From Amaurobius ferox (Eukaryota > Arthropoda > Arachnida > Araneae > Amaurobiidae), in the NCBI GenBank assembly GCA_951213105.1, contig OX578136.1:76566437-76630436 (forward strand): a stretch of DNA of 64,000 nucleotides, read 5' to 3'. The notes below the pieces were generated by a model. That model searched no databases. It worked only from the letters and a program-made list of their open reading frames with translations, and had not been told where the DNA came from. Both the position numbers and the translations under genes were made by a program. Shown here in pieces: positions 1-11,632 of this stretch (its first letter is position 1; each line of letters starts with the position of its first letter).

Positions 1-1039
1 ACGCCAGCGTTGCTGGGTGTGAGTTCGAATCATAGACTTGACCTCGCTATGAAGGTGGCGGAGTTGCGCTTGCAAAGGGGGATACCTACTGCGCTGCCAA
101 TCTCTCCGCACACGGTTACGCTGCCTAATTTTGACTTTAATTTCACTCGGGAGTGAGTGATAGTTCACACGTGAACGATTTGGTTTCGAGGCTGCAGCAT
201 ATGCCTCTAGCAGTAAGTGATTAAAATCTTGGACGCTATTTTCAATATCGTCCGTGCTGGTAATTTTGAGAGGGGGGGCAGTACTTTTAGTATTAAGAAG
301 GTGACGAAAATCGTCCCAATTTGTGTATAGCTCCACCGGGTGGTTTAAAGAGATATTACCAATATTAAGGGTGAGTATTACAGGAAGGTGATCAGACGTC
401 AATTTATTATCGACACTGATCGTATGACTGAATGGAATATTTCTGAAAAGAGCCAGATCAATTATGGTTGGGGTCCTTCCTGTAAAGAAGTGAGTAGGGG
501 TGGGTGGAGCTACGATCCTAAAGTTGGCGCACTGAGCCAGTCGTTTTAGATCTCTGCCTTTTCCATTCGAAGCTATGTCCCAGGAAACATGGCGAGAATT
601 TAGGTCACCAGCGATGATAATGTTACTGCTAAGTCCTAAAAGTGCTTCAAGCTCCGAAGAAGGTAATCTAGTATTATTATCAGGAGGGATATACACTGAA
701 GCAAGTGCAATCGGGACCAAATTTGGAATAGTGACTTGAATAGCTGTGGCCTCAAGCTTCGTGAAGGCCGGGACACTTAACCTATGATGAGGAATGTTGT
801 TTTTAACATAGAGTGCAGTGCCGCCGTTGACGCCACCCCTCACCGCCGCCCCAGCTCTCATTCTATATGAGAAATAACCTGTGTAATTACAGATTCCTGG
901 GGAGGCGGGGGGGGGTGAGGTGGGTCTCATTCACCATGAAAATATCAAAGTTTTCATCTACAACATAATCACGCAACTCATCGAGTCTGGAACGCACTCC
1001 ATTGGCGTTCCAAAAGCCGACTTTGAATCGAACAAATGA
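1..1039 (-). pseudogene. Jockey-type LINE ORF2, endonuclease domain (partial)
   Basis: Reading leftwards from about 1039, the frame encodes an apurinic-like endonuclease of a non-LTR retrotransposon. This enzyme nicks target DNA for target-primed reverse transcription. Visible motifs in order are GFWNANG near the start, NET about 35 residues on, GDLNSRHVSW, and SDHLPV, which are the usual catalytic positions of this fold. The WNANG opening and overall pattern point to the Jockey superfamily. The frame is preceded by a stop (complement of 1040-1042) and no clear ATG is seen. A run of nine C on the coding strand (907-915) throws the frame off; eight C would restore continuity, so the copy is a pseudogene or the run is a sequencing error. 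The reverse transcriptase would lie beyond the left edge of the window. Confidence 0.88.
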
Positions 1040-1274
1040 TTACTACTAATGGCGAGGCTTTTATAAAACCGGGTGGATGGGTAACATTTTGTGAGCGAGG
1101 TATTTTTAATTTATCTTGATTCCGGAACCTGCAGCCATTCTCTTGAAGATCTAGTTGAGATTCGGTACCTTCTCCTAAATTTTAAAATGAAATATTAGAA
1201 CGCATCTTTTTTTGAGATTCGGTACCTTCTCCTAAATTGTAAAATGAAATATTAGAACGCATCTTTTTTTGAGA
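1040..1274 (-). pseudogene. Possible ORF1 (gag-like) C-terminus of the Jockey-type LINE
   Basis: Upstream of ORF2 on the minus strand one frame stays mostly open and overlaps the ORF2 start, as ORF1 does in Jockey elements. It contains a 57-bp tandem duplication (1155-1211 and 1212-1268, with a third copy just beginning at 1269). 57 is a multiple of three, so it preserves frame, but one copy carries an in-frame stop. No CCHC knuckle is visible, so the assignment rests on position and frame only. Confidence 0.35.
1155..1274. repeat. 57-bp tandem duplication
   Basis: Two near-identical 57-bp units sharing GATTCGGTACCTTCTCC and a following T-run. They differ at one base (TTTT versus TTGT after the AAA), which indicates a fairly recent local duplication. 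Confidence 0.85.
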
Positions 1275-1405
1275 CTTTCGAAATCTCTTGTGTGCACCGG
1301 ACTCTCTTGATTGTAATCCTCTGATGTGGTGACCGATATTTTTTAATTTGTGACTTTTGAAACGACCATTGTTAATTTACACCGTCCCATAAATTATTTT
1401 TTCAA

Positions 1406-1838
1406 ATGAGTGTTAAAAAAAATGAAGTTTTTGAAAGAGTGGCCATTTCGCGAAAAAAACGCGCCATGGTGGTGTGGCAAATTCTTTTGGTTTTGAAAGA
1501 GTGGCCATTTCGCAAAAAAAAGCTTGTGACCAAATTGTATAAAATTAGCGCACACAATTTTCGTTCTTTCAAAGGCAGCACCACAAGCGACCAAAATTGG
1601 GTCAACTAGAATTGCACACAGACTAAAAAATAGTTTTTCCCTACAATACATGTCGAGACCATGCGAAAAAACTATTTTTAGCGTGACGTTTCTAATGGAC
1701 ACACTAGCTATTTGACAATGTTTGAGGACTCAATTGAATTTAACTAACGAAAGTCATCAGATTTTTACTTTCCAGAGAAAGTATTGGAACTTTTCGAGAC
1801 AATAAGAAAAAACTAATTTTAGCATGACGGACTGAAGA
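1406..1838 (+). repeat. Degenerate ACTTTCC-family repeats with head-to-tail junction
   Basis: Two 30-bp copies of a segment containing GAGTGGCCATTTCGC (about 1429 and 1492) resemble the interior of the ACTTTCC repeat family annotated at 16908 and 41714. At about 1636 the text TTTCCCTACAATACATG matches the start of that family, and at about 1750-1764 GAAAGTCATCAGATTTTT matches its end. The next base begins a new ACTTTCC start (1765) with a short hairpin. This looks like one strongly deleted copy followed directly by the start of another. Confidence 0.6.
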
Positions 1839-2041
1839 ATGTTTGATTTTACGTAAGTAGTTTCATGTAATAATTTTAGCATCTTGATATTTTGCATGCT
1901 TAGACTAAGTTGGAACTTAAGAATTGAAATGGCATGTTTTTAATAGATTCTAACAATTTTGCATGCTTCTGTTGAATAATTAACAGAACTGTATGTTTTC
2001 TAACAAGAGTCGACTTAACATCGGCAGTGCGAACGGGGGTA
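1838..2041 (+). mobile_element. Deleted Harbinger-like element, right end
   Basis: 1838-2010 matches 3276-3444 inside the larger element at 2435-5606, and then jumps to that element's right terminal repeat (GTGCGAACGGGG, about 2028-2039). It ends in GTA followed by TAA, a permitted TWA target site of PIF/Harbinger elements. It is therefore a second, internally deleted copy of the same family; its left end is not recognisable. Confidence 0.65.
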
Positions 2042-2434
2042 TAAACACGTGTGTTCTGAAATGAAAAACGGGTTTCCGTAGGCGACAGATAGTAACAACT
2101 GTTAGCTCATCTGCCGTTTCCATGTCTTTTTATTTTGTCACATCATTTGCATACATCAGACAGCTACGTTTATCTCGTAATTTGCATAATTATACGATCA
2201 AAGCTTCATGGTGTTCTATGTCAGGTAGTCAAAATGTAAATATATCGTTTTAATCTTCGAAATAAAATTCTAATTATTATTACATTTTATTTTAATTCAT
2301 TTATGTTTGCAGTTTCTACTGCGATGTCCAGTTCCAATTTTGTAAAGAATTACGTAAGAATGACTGCTTTCACAAAATTACAAGATAGTTTGGTCAATTT
2401 ATTTTAAATTTGGCATGATTCTTCCAAACAGTTA

Positions 2435-2470
2435 TACCCCGTTCGCACTGAAAGTTAAGTCGACTTATCT
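2435..2470 (+). repeat. Harbinger-like element, left terminal inverted repeat
   Basis: Starts TACCCCGTTCGCACTG; its inverse is at the right end. The inner TTAAGTCGACTTA is itself a near palindrome. Confidence 0.82.
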
Positions 2471-2994
2471 CCCGAATGCGACTCAAATATGGCGGCGTTT
2501 GGGACTTAACTTCTTCCAAAGCGACTTAGTTCCTTCCGGAAAGCTACTTAAGTTGCATTACGCGACTTAACTGTCATGGTGTCCAACATAGATGAAAGTG
2601 CTAGCGTGAAAAAGATGAAAATTCGAAAGAGAAATTAAGGTAAAGGAAATATTTTTTGCATCAAAAGGACCACCGATGAGATACAAAAAAAAAAAAAAAA
2701 ATACGGAATTTGACACAAAGTAAGTTTTAAATATTATTGATTATTATTTTTAAATTTAGTCACTGTCTATGGTAAATTATCTCATGTAGTTTCGTACCGA
2801 AATTAAAACTTGCCCAAAGATGTTTCCAAGCTCTAAGATTAAATCAAAATGTGCATTTGTTTTCTGTATCGTATTATGCAATGAAGATCTCGATAAGTTG
2901 GTACTTTTAATAAAGAGATTAAAACATATTAGTCAATGTACACTGCCTAATTTAATATGTATTGTAAACTTATGTTTGCAATACATATGTTTTT

Positions 2995-3580
2995 TAACGA
3001 GAGTGTATTTTGTTTGTTGATTTAAATGTGCAACCTTGCATTTATTTCATGAATTGAGTATTATTCTATGTACCCATTCTGTGTATCTTTTAATTTCAGT
3101 TTAATGTTTGGATTGTACAATGGGATTTATAAAGTATACTTACGGTGTCTTCCATTACAGTCATATAAAGCTAAATAATCACTAGAGAGTTATGTTGCTT
3201 TTAAAATGTCAACAATCTTTCTAGTGGTTTTTTGGCTGAAAATCTTCAAGGATATTTTTCTCATCTCACAGAATTGAAGAATGTTTGATTTTATGTAAGT
3301 AGTTGCTGTAATAATTTCAGCATCTTAATATTTTGCATCTTTGTCAGAGCTCAAGAATTGAAATAGCATGTTTTTAATAGATTCTAACAATTTTGCATGC
3401 TTCTGTTGAATAATTAACAGAACTGTATGCTTTCTAACAAGAGTGTATTCTGTTTGTTGATTTCAATGTGCAGTCCTGCATTTATTTCTTGAATTGAGTA
3501 TTATTCCCATTCTGTGTATCTATTAATTTCAGTTTAATGTTTGGATGGGATTTATAAAGTATATTTACGGTGTCTTCCTC
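2995..3580 (+). repeat. Internal segmental duplication in the Harbinger-like element
   Basis: 2995-3153 recurs at about 3438-3575 (offset about 443 bp). Shared text includes GAGTGTATT, TGTTTGTTGATTT, TTCAGTTTAATGTTTGGAT and a closing ACGGTGTCTTCC. Small indels separate the copies. Confidence 0.75.
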
Positions 3581-5569
3581 TTTATCTTTAGGCAATTGTC
3601 AAATTGTGTAGTCCATCTTAGCGTTTTAAAAAGTGACTAGTTTTTCTAAAAAGAATTTTTAAAATACGGTTTGTTTTAGGGTACATGTTAAAAATAAACT
3701 CTTTAAAAGTTGTTAGTTTGAATGAGTTCTCGCTGTAATTCGCTGAATGAGTTATCGCTGTAACATTTAAGCTATGCATTTTTTTACGGAATGATAAAAA
3801 ATGTGCATACTATCTGCCATCATTTTTAAAAAGTTTCTATTTTCTATGACAACTGCAATTGTTCCAACAACCGAAGCTAAGTACTTAAGGACATGAGTGG
3901 TATTGCCTACAATGACTTCACCCAACTACCTATGGCATTTTTATACTCTCTCATCTAATTGTCAAACATAATTTTTGAGAGGAAGTTCTGTTTTCTTTAT
4001 CATTGTTGCAAATGTTTTACAAATAGGTTTTGTTTACATTTTGTAAAACAAAAATGTATTTTGTTTTGCATTGCGAAGAAATAAGCAGATATGTAAAAAA
4101 AAACTAGAAGATTTTTATAGCTAGAAATGGAAGCAGAGGTTATAAATAAATTTGGTTCAGAAGACATCAAGTTCCACAAGCCTGATAAAGCTCCAGACAA
4201 AACGAAAAGTCGCTCAGCTCACAAAGATGCTTTCCTGATCTTAGGACTTTAGTAGTCCTATTAAACTATAGCAAAATTTGGTGATGAGATTTGAAAAATA
4301 CATTATGAAGGATAAGGTCTATTATTGGTATTATCTACAACGTCAAAATAGAAAATAAATTTCATTCAGGCAATAATTAATGAAATATTAGGATCACATT
4401 CCATGTATAAATTAAATCTGTCGATTTTCAAATATTTGAGAAATATTCCAAAATAGAATGCTTTTTTCTTTCTGTAGATTAACAACATATAATTATAAAA
4501 TATTTTTTGAATCATCTGCAATATTTTGTTAGAAAATTTAAAACACCAATTTGATTAGTTTCCATTTGCTGAATATTTTAAGAAATTTGTAGGTGATATG
4601 CTTGCTGATTGGTAAGTAATAAATAAGTAGCAAATACCAACTTGAAATAAAAATACCACTTAAATTTATCTTAAGAGGAATTTTTTCCCCAATATAACTG
4701 TGGATGAGATTGTTCCATTATATGATTAGAAGGAACGTTAACATAAAGATAATAATTTTTTGAGTAAGAGCATAATGCACAAACAGAACAAGTAGTTCTA
4801 ATTCAACATCCAAATAAGATATTTTACAGACAACAGCGAATTAGGCGATTTTCCAAAAGGGAACTTCTTAAAGGTTTTAGGCATTAGACATATTTTTACT
4901 AAAATTATTAAAAAAAAATTCACAAAGAGAATAAACAAAATATTAGAAACATATTTTATTTAATGAAGAGTAGCAATAAAATAAAAGCATATACAATTAT
5001 AAAATGTGATAGACATTTTAAATAAATATTGTCACATTTCAATTTTATTTGTGCTATTAGGTCAAGGTTATTTGAATAATTTATGGGGTTATTCCATGTA
5101 AACAGCAGTGATTTCAACTTTTTTTCCATACGTCATTTTGTTTATATTGTTGTGAAAGCTGCTTTTAAAAACTATAGTAGCATCGATTTCTCAAATGTAT
5201 AATATTCTATTAACTTTTTGTACATAAAATAACAGCAGTAAAACTTTTATAGATGAAAAATTTGAATATTTGCTTAATTTTTATTTTTTGCTTAATTAAC
5301 AAAGCAGAAATCCTCGAGAAATTCCATTTCTGAGCATTTATGTTTGTAATCAGCACTTCTATTTCCATTTTAGGTAAATAAAACAAAATTTACGTTTTAA
5401 AAAAATAAAAAACACTATATAGTAATCAAAACACTGGAGAAACAACGCAAAAATTAAGAAGCAACGTAAATAAACAATCGTAATCTCTAAGAAGCGACCA
5501 CCGTTATTTTTTTAGATTTCCCTTGTGCGACTTAGCAGTGCGAACGCTATATGGAGATGCAACTTAAGA

Positions 5570-5606
5570 GTTAAGTCGACTTAACATCGGCAGTGCGAAC
5601 GGGGTA
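5570..5606 (-). repeat. Harbinger-like element, right terminal inverted repeat
   Basis: Ends GTGCGAACGGGGTA, inverse of the left end, then TTA. A nearby extra GCAGTGCGAACG at about 5534 looks like a subterminal repeat. Confidence 0.82.
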
Positions 5607-5609
5607 TTA

Positions 5610-7589
5610 GCTACGTAGCCGATTTTTAATTGAGGTTTTCTTTACAATTTTATCGTGAAAATTATAATACAAATTTTTGAGTAAAAAATCACTGATTTTC
5701 TTTTCTATCGTCAACATTTTTTTTTCTCATCTTACTTTATAAAATATCTGACCGTGTAGCGGAAAATTGGCTACAGAGATGCTTCAAGTCTCAGGACAAT
5801 ACAACTCGGTAATAAAATAAAATAATTTAAAATATCGAATTAGTTGAAAAGCTACAAACTTTTAAGGCCAAAAATTGGCCATTTCGTTAATCTATTCATT
5901 CTTTCAGACGATATTTGACAGCAGGTGTTTTGATTTAAAAACATGCATTAGAAAAGAATTTACAATTAATTGTTATACAAACTTACCTCAGAATTATTAG
6001 ACTTTTTAGACGTCAGTCTCCTTCTTCCTCTATGGAATTCCATTCAAATATAAGGAAGATGAAAAATTAGTGTCATCAAATTTTATAGAATGCCTTAACA
6101 AATTCGCACAATCTGAAAAATAATCACAAAATTTATTAACATACCAAATCAATTAAAACAGAGTTATGGAAAATAATTTATTTATAATTACTTAATTAAT
6201 GCTCTGGCTGTACATACTCACTATAGTACATATCATCATTCTACATAAATTTGAAATTAGATAACACTGGGTAGCATATTTAAAGTAAAAAACAAAGGAT
6301 AAGAAAAACTTGAGTAACATATTATTATCTTAGTAATGCTTTAATACGCTGCTCAAGTTTTTTTTGCAAAAAATTTAGGGAGGGGCTTTGAACCTGATGC
6401 CCCTTCAAACTTTTCTAGAAATTTATGAGCATGACTTTTCTATATGTTAAAATACAAATATGTTATATACAACCTTAATATGTTTATTATATCATATCAT
6501 CTTTCTCGAATACTTTTTGTTTTAGCGATTTTTTTATTACCTTAATTTGTTGCTATGCACTCCCAAAAGTTTCAAGTATTATTTTAATATTTGTAATAGA
6601 AAATGTTTTTTTATTTTTATAACTCTGACTGATGGAATACAAAATCTAATTTTAAATCAAATGCTGCCTCAAACTAGTAAGTAGGCATAGCATTTGTACT
6701 AGAATATAATTAGCAAATATTTCATAAAAAAGTAGATTTAATTAAAGATACTTACCTGCATTTCCAAAATCCTTATTCTTAGTTCTAGACACTGAATTAG
6801 TTTCAATTTCAGATTTTTATACAAAAATATGAAGCTTGCTCCAAAGTTTCTGTCAGTAAGCAGTCTCCAAAGATGAAAATAACCACATTTTAGAATTGGT
6901 AGTCTGGGATGACATATGATCTGCAAAAAATTTACACATATTATAGAGGATGGAAATTCATATTGTATATACTATAGATACAATTAAAAACAATGAACAT
7001 TTTATACAAAATTTACTAAAATCTTAGAAAAACATTAAACAGAGATAATGTTAAGAAGACGGAATATAATTCTGCTTTATAATAAAATAAAAACTGTGAA
7101 AGTATAAACAAAAATATAATTGAAATACAGCACGTTATACAATTTATTATCGAAAATTTATAAGAAAAATATGAAAATACCTAAATTTATAGCTTTAAAA
7201 CAGAATGTAATACTGTTTTACAATAAATTTAAAAATATCACAAAATGAAACTTAAATTTGAATAGGGAGGTTTCACCTATGTCGCGTTCCTTTAGCAACC
7301 ATTTGAGCAGAAGACTGCTTTGTACAAGCAACAGCTAGAACCACATTATAAATCTTTTTCCACAGCTAGATCCTGGATATAAATGCTTATATTCAGATAA
7401 AATCAACGAAATTGGAGGTAAAGATCTTTATAAAAGCAAATTCTTTGAAGAAAATTGCAATCTTTGGCCTGATATTGGACATTTTGATATTTTTAACTAC
7501 CTCGTGTACTCGACTAACAGCGTTACCTGAGAACAAATGAAAGCGTATAAATCACTGGAGGCTCATAACTATTTTACGAGGGTTCACAA
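5610..7589. other. No gene recognised
   Basis: A+T-rich sequence with only short frames, all interrupted. No transposon end, RNA gene or conserved coding pattern was seen. Confidence 0.6.
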
Positions 7590-7724
7590 CAAAATGTTTT
7601 TGCACAAATCAATCTCTTGCCAATTTAGACTATTATATGGAAACAAAATGTTTTCACAAATCTTGCCAATTTAGACTATTATATGGAAACAAAATGTTTT
7701 CACAAATCTTGCCAATTTAGACAG
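7590..7724 (+). repeat. Tandem array, period about 46 bp
   Basis: Nearly identical units containing CTTGCCAATTTAGAC and ATATGGAAACAAAATG, with the CCAATTTAG anchor at 7620, 7666 and 7712. Confidence 0.85.
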
Positions 7725-9980
7725 TTTTGATGTAACTTCATGCTCACTGAAATCTCATGTCGATTTTATGTCATGTCTGTCACGATGGGTTTTTAATTTT
7801 ATATTAAATAAGTAGACAACTTGAGATTTTGAAACTGCCCTAGGAAATTGCTGTGATATACATATGGGAATAAAATTCTTTTTCCTAGAAATATTATCTT
7901 CTATGTCAAATATGCTATATTACACATCTGATGTCATGTCTGTCACAAACGAACTACTGAATTTGGTGATTTTAATTTGATGTTGATTTTTTTAATTTTA
8001 GATTTATGAAACCAAAAAACAATTACGGAGTTGATTGCTAATAAATCAATGATTGTGTAATCAAACACAAGAAAGTAAAGTTTTTTTAAGAATTATTAAA
8101 CTTAAATTGAAGAACATAGTGTCATATAATGTACTCACCATGAATGAAATGCAAACTTTCCTATTCTTCAAATTTTCAGTATTCAAATCTTCTCTGTTGA
8201 TTCTTACTTCATTTAACAGACAAATTTATTTCCTTTATTTTCAATTATTCGAGGGAATGAAAAAAAATGATACATTACAATCACGTACGGATCGTTTGCT
8301 ACACACCAAAACGTATCTTTTACATGCCTAGATGCGTCGTAGATTGATATTAATAATCAAAAAAGTTTCAATCATTTTAAATGTTTTTCTTATCTTAAAA
8401 GTACCATCACGCGTAACACAAAAAGTAAATAAATGCCAATTTGAAACGAAGAAACCGGATGACAGCACACACAGATTAATACATATTCTGTGACAGCACA
8501 CTACTATAATCTGTGGAAACAGACGCCATTTTGAAACAAACACACCAGGTTGCAGGAAAACCTGTTTGGCGCTCAAAGCCAGTCGATGTAGCCATTATCT
8601 ATTTTCTCGCCAACCTGTACTTCTGAGGCAATATTTTGGCACACGTGACTTTTAAATATAAACTGATTATTTTTTATGTATTACTTTTTTATACTTGTGT
8701 TGCTCAGCTTCTACTAATGAAATGTTGTTCAACCTCTACTAATGAAGTAGTTTTGAAAAATAGTTTTTGAAATTAAAAAGGATGTTTTTTTTAGTCCTTC
8801 AAAAAATTCAATTCAATTTTAGATTTTTCGTTAACAAATTAAAATAGAAAAGCTCCGTAGTATTTTGGAAAAAATAATAAATTACTGACTAAATCCCATT
8901 TATTCACAACCCATTTGAATGGAATAATTTTTAAATCTACTTTTTTGATGGGGTTACTGTAGTTTGATTATATATTTGAGAGACTGTACACTTGATAAAG
9001 GTATTTTAATTATTTCAATCTCTAAAGATGTTGACGAAAGATAAAGTATTACCTTCAAAAACATCTTCCCAAAATGTATCAATTAGTCCCCATCAAATAT
9101 TAACTTAATTGGTTTCCCATTGCAACCCATGTATTTCCGGCAATATTGTTTTAATTTTTTATGCGCGTATGCGCGAAAGGTTCTCAATTGAAAATATGCA
9201 CAGAAAGAAACCGCTCAACCCTCTCATTCTAATGCTCGCATGCAGAACTCAAAATTCATTATAAAAAGAAAAATAAACACATTATAAACAAAAAAGCTGT
9301 AAACGAAACATAAAAAGTTGCAAGTGAAACATAATTATATAGCACAAAAATAAATAAATTTAACTAAATGGAACATATGAGAGTTAGTTTATTTTTTAGC
9401 ATAATTTCCGACTGCTCACTTGAGATCACTGATTGAAATGGAAACTAGAAAATGCAAATAATTAAGTCATACCGCCATTTGGAATATTTTAATGACAATG
9501 GGAACTTTCAAATTAAGTTCTATTTTATAGAAAATATTTTACGTCTTTTGTTCGAAAAAAGTGCTCGCTGTAGAAGAAATGTTCATGACATTTCTTTCAC
9601 TTTTAAAATTTTCTTTATTTTTTAAAAAATAAAAGCACAGTACATTAATATCGCAAAGTGCAGTTTAAATTCGCATATAGCAAACATAATATCATTTTTA
9701 TATTTCGTTTTCCTTTAAATATACACCTAAGGGAAATCCACAGATCCAAATGAATGTATAACGAGAGTTTTCTATCCTCAACTTTAAGGAGAAATATATT
9801 ATTGCCTTGTGGTAAACTGAAAAAAAATATGAATGTTCTATTATTTTTATTTCTTTACTTAAAAGTATCAACCATTCAGTACATTTTTATAAAACATGAA
9901 AAGTAATTAAAAAAATCACAATATGAACAGCATCGTATATCTTGTATTGTTATTACGGGCAATCTAGAAGATTCAGCCAG
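7725..9980. other. No gene recognised
   Basis: A+T-rich, non-coding by eye. Frames at 8053-8331 (plus) and 8328-8576 (minus) show no domain, and their composition matches their surroundings. A short C-run lies at about 9985. Confidence 0.55.
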
Positions 9981-10439
9981 GGACCCCCCCCCCCCTCCAT
10001 ACAAATTAGGAGCACCCCCTATTCATATTTGCATTTACCTTTTTCATGAATTTTTCTTGTATGTTTCTCTCCTACAAAATTATTGGGGGTCCGATGCCCC
10101 TTTGGAGTCCTACCTCCTTCCCCTTGGTGTTCGCTTCTCCCTACGGGCGGCCTTGTCCCAGGTTCAATTCTTACTTCTAGACCATTGCGATTTAGCGATA
10201 AACAGGTTTATAAATAAAACTATATTATTTACTTCATCAAATTTCTATGAAAAGAGAAGAATTGCATAAATAAAATGTGCTGAGTAGGATAAGAAAACAA
10301 GAAGTTTATAAAGGAACCTTCATGTAGTCGTAAATGGTGTGTACACTTATACTTTTACATTTATAATTGAACTGTCAATCATTTTTATTGTACTTTTCAT
10401 ACTTATTTCGTAAAGTCATGCGGAATGTAAAATAAACCG

Positions 10440-11050
10440 GAAGAGACGTCTCCAGAATCGGAAGTGTAAACCCTTAGTGAATTTCCAACTCTCTCTGTAA
10501 TTCGATACTTAAACAATACCAGTCTTCATATAAGCTTTATATATAACCAAATGTAAGAAATAGATGTTTCAAAAAATATTTTAGGCCTGTAGTGGAAAGA
10601 AACTGGAAGTGGAAATATTTATACCCCCCCCCCCCACTCGGAATTTAATGATGCCTTCATGTAAGTCATCATCTAAGCTCTATCTATAGCCAATTTTAAG
10701 AAATATATATCTCATCAAAACTATTAACCAGTTGTGGAAAATAACCGTAAGTGGAAATACCTAGAAATCCCGCATCACCCTTTGGTATTTAATATTGACT
10801 CCATATCAGTTGTTATTGAAGTTCTATATATAGTCAATCTTGATATATTTCAAGTAAAATGAAAGTTTGGAATCAGAAATGAAAAAGAACTGGAAGTGTA
10901 AATACTTAATGTCCCCCCCCTTTTACATTTTCCTCGCAGAATTGGCTGCTGCATCAAAAAAATTCCCTTCTGTGCTCTATAATAGATCCTGAGAAATATA
11001 TATTACATAAAAAAAATAATTCGCAAAAATTATAATACGGAAATTTTTTT
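10440..11050 (+). repeat. Degenerate tandem array, period about 145 bp, with C-runs
   Basis: Four to five diverged units, anchored by GGAAGTG(G/T)AAA at about 10458, 10605, 10748 and 10892. Most units carry a C-homopolymer just after the anchor and a later CTATATATAGCCAAT-type segment. The units differ by many substitutions, so the array is old. Confidence 0.7.
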
Positions 11051-11555
11051 GCCACCAATAATTAATTACTGCGGATATACATGATATTAAAAATTGCATA
11101 GAAAGCGGGCAATGCATGGGAGCACCGGATAGCCGAAAAAAATCCTATGCATATGGCTGAACATGCATTATACGTATGGAAAGAATGAATAAGAGTGCGT
11201 TGCTTAGTTCTAAATTTCGAACAGGTAATTCAATTTTAGGATTGTATCAATCCGACGTTTTTTCCCCTAATTCCTGTTTATAGTCTGAAAAAATCTGAAC
11301 TGATTTAATCGTGCACGTATTGTGAAATTAGAAAATGTTTCTTTATGCATTTTTACTGCAAATTTTCGAGGTATTTTAATTGCATTTTTCCCAGACATCT
11401 ACGGCGATAAAAGTATATTTTCTGTCTATATTTATTGTATAAATAATTTTACATTAAAATACTACACAAAAAAGAAATTGAGACGGAATCTCTGGAGAGA
11501 TCTAAAGGGGAGTCACGAATCGTCCTCAGCAAGAACATTTCAGTCATTCCAGAGG
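11051..11555. other. No complete gene; possible upstream Penelope-type coding debris
   Basis: Mostly non-coding. From about 11470 to 11575 a frame reads as a basic, charged peptide that could be the region just upstream of the RT frame at 11633. It stops in the short AGAATAAAAT repeats at 11556-11610. Confidence 0.3.
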
Positions 11556-11610
11556 TAATAAATAGAATAAAAGAATAAAAGAATAAAATAGAATAAAATA
11601 ATAGAATAAA
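11556..11610 (+). repeat. Short tandem repeat AGAATAAAAT
   Basis: About five imperfect decamer-like units immediately upstream of the RT frame. They add stop codons (TAA) in most frames and may mark where the element's coding region was disrupted. Confidence 0.7.
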
Positions 11611-11632
11611 AGCACTGTATAAAAGAATTGGT

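Larger units (their letters stand above)
2435..5606. mobile_element. PIF/Harbinger-like DNA element, 3.17 kb
   Basis: Terminal inverted repeats begin TACCCCGTTCGCACTG on both ends, and a second shared inverted block TTAAGTCGACTTA lies a few bases inside. The element is flanked by TTA at 2432-2434 and 5607-5609, the three-base TWA target duplication characteristic of PIF/Harbinger. GCGACTTA-type words recur in the first 150 bp and near the right end and may be transposase binding sites. No transposase or Myb-like frame is recognisable, so the copy appears non-autonomous or decayed. A short open stretch from the ATG at 4129 (42 codons, plus) is unassigned. The interior holds a segmental duplication (see 2995-3575). 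Confidence 0.8.
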
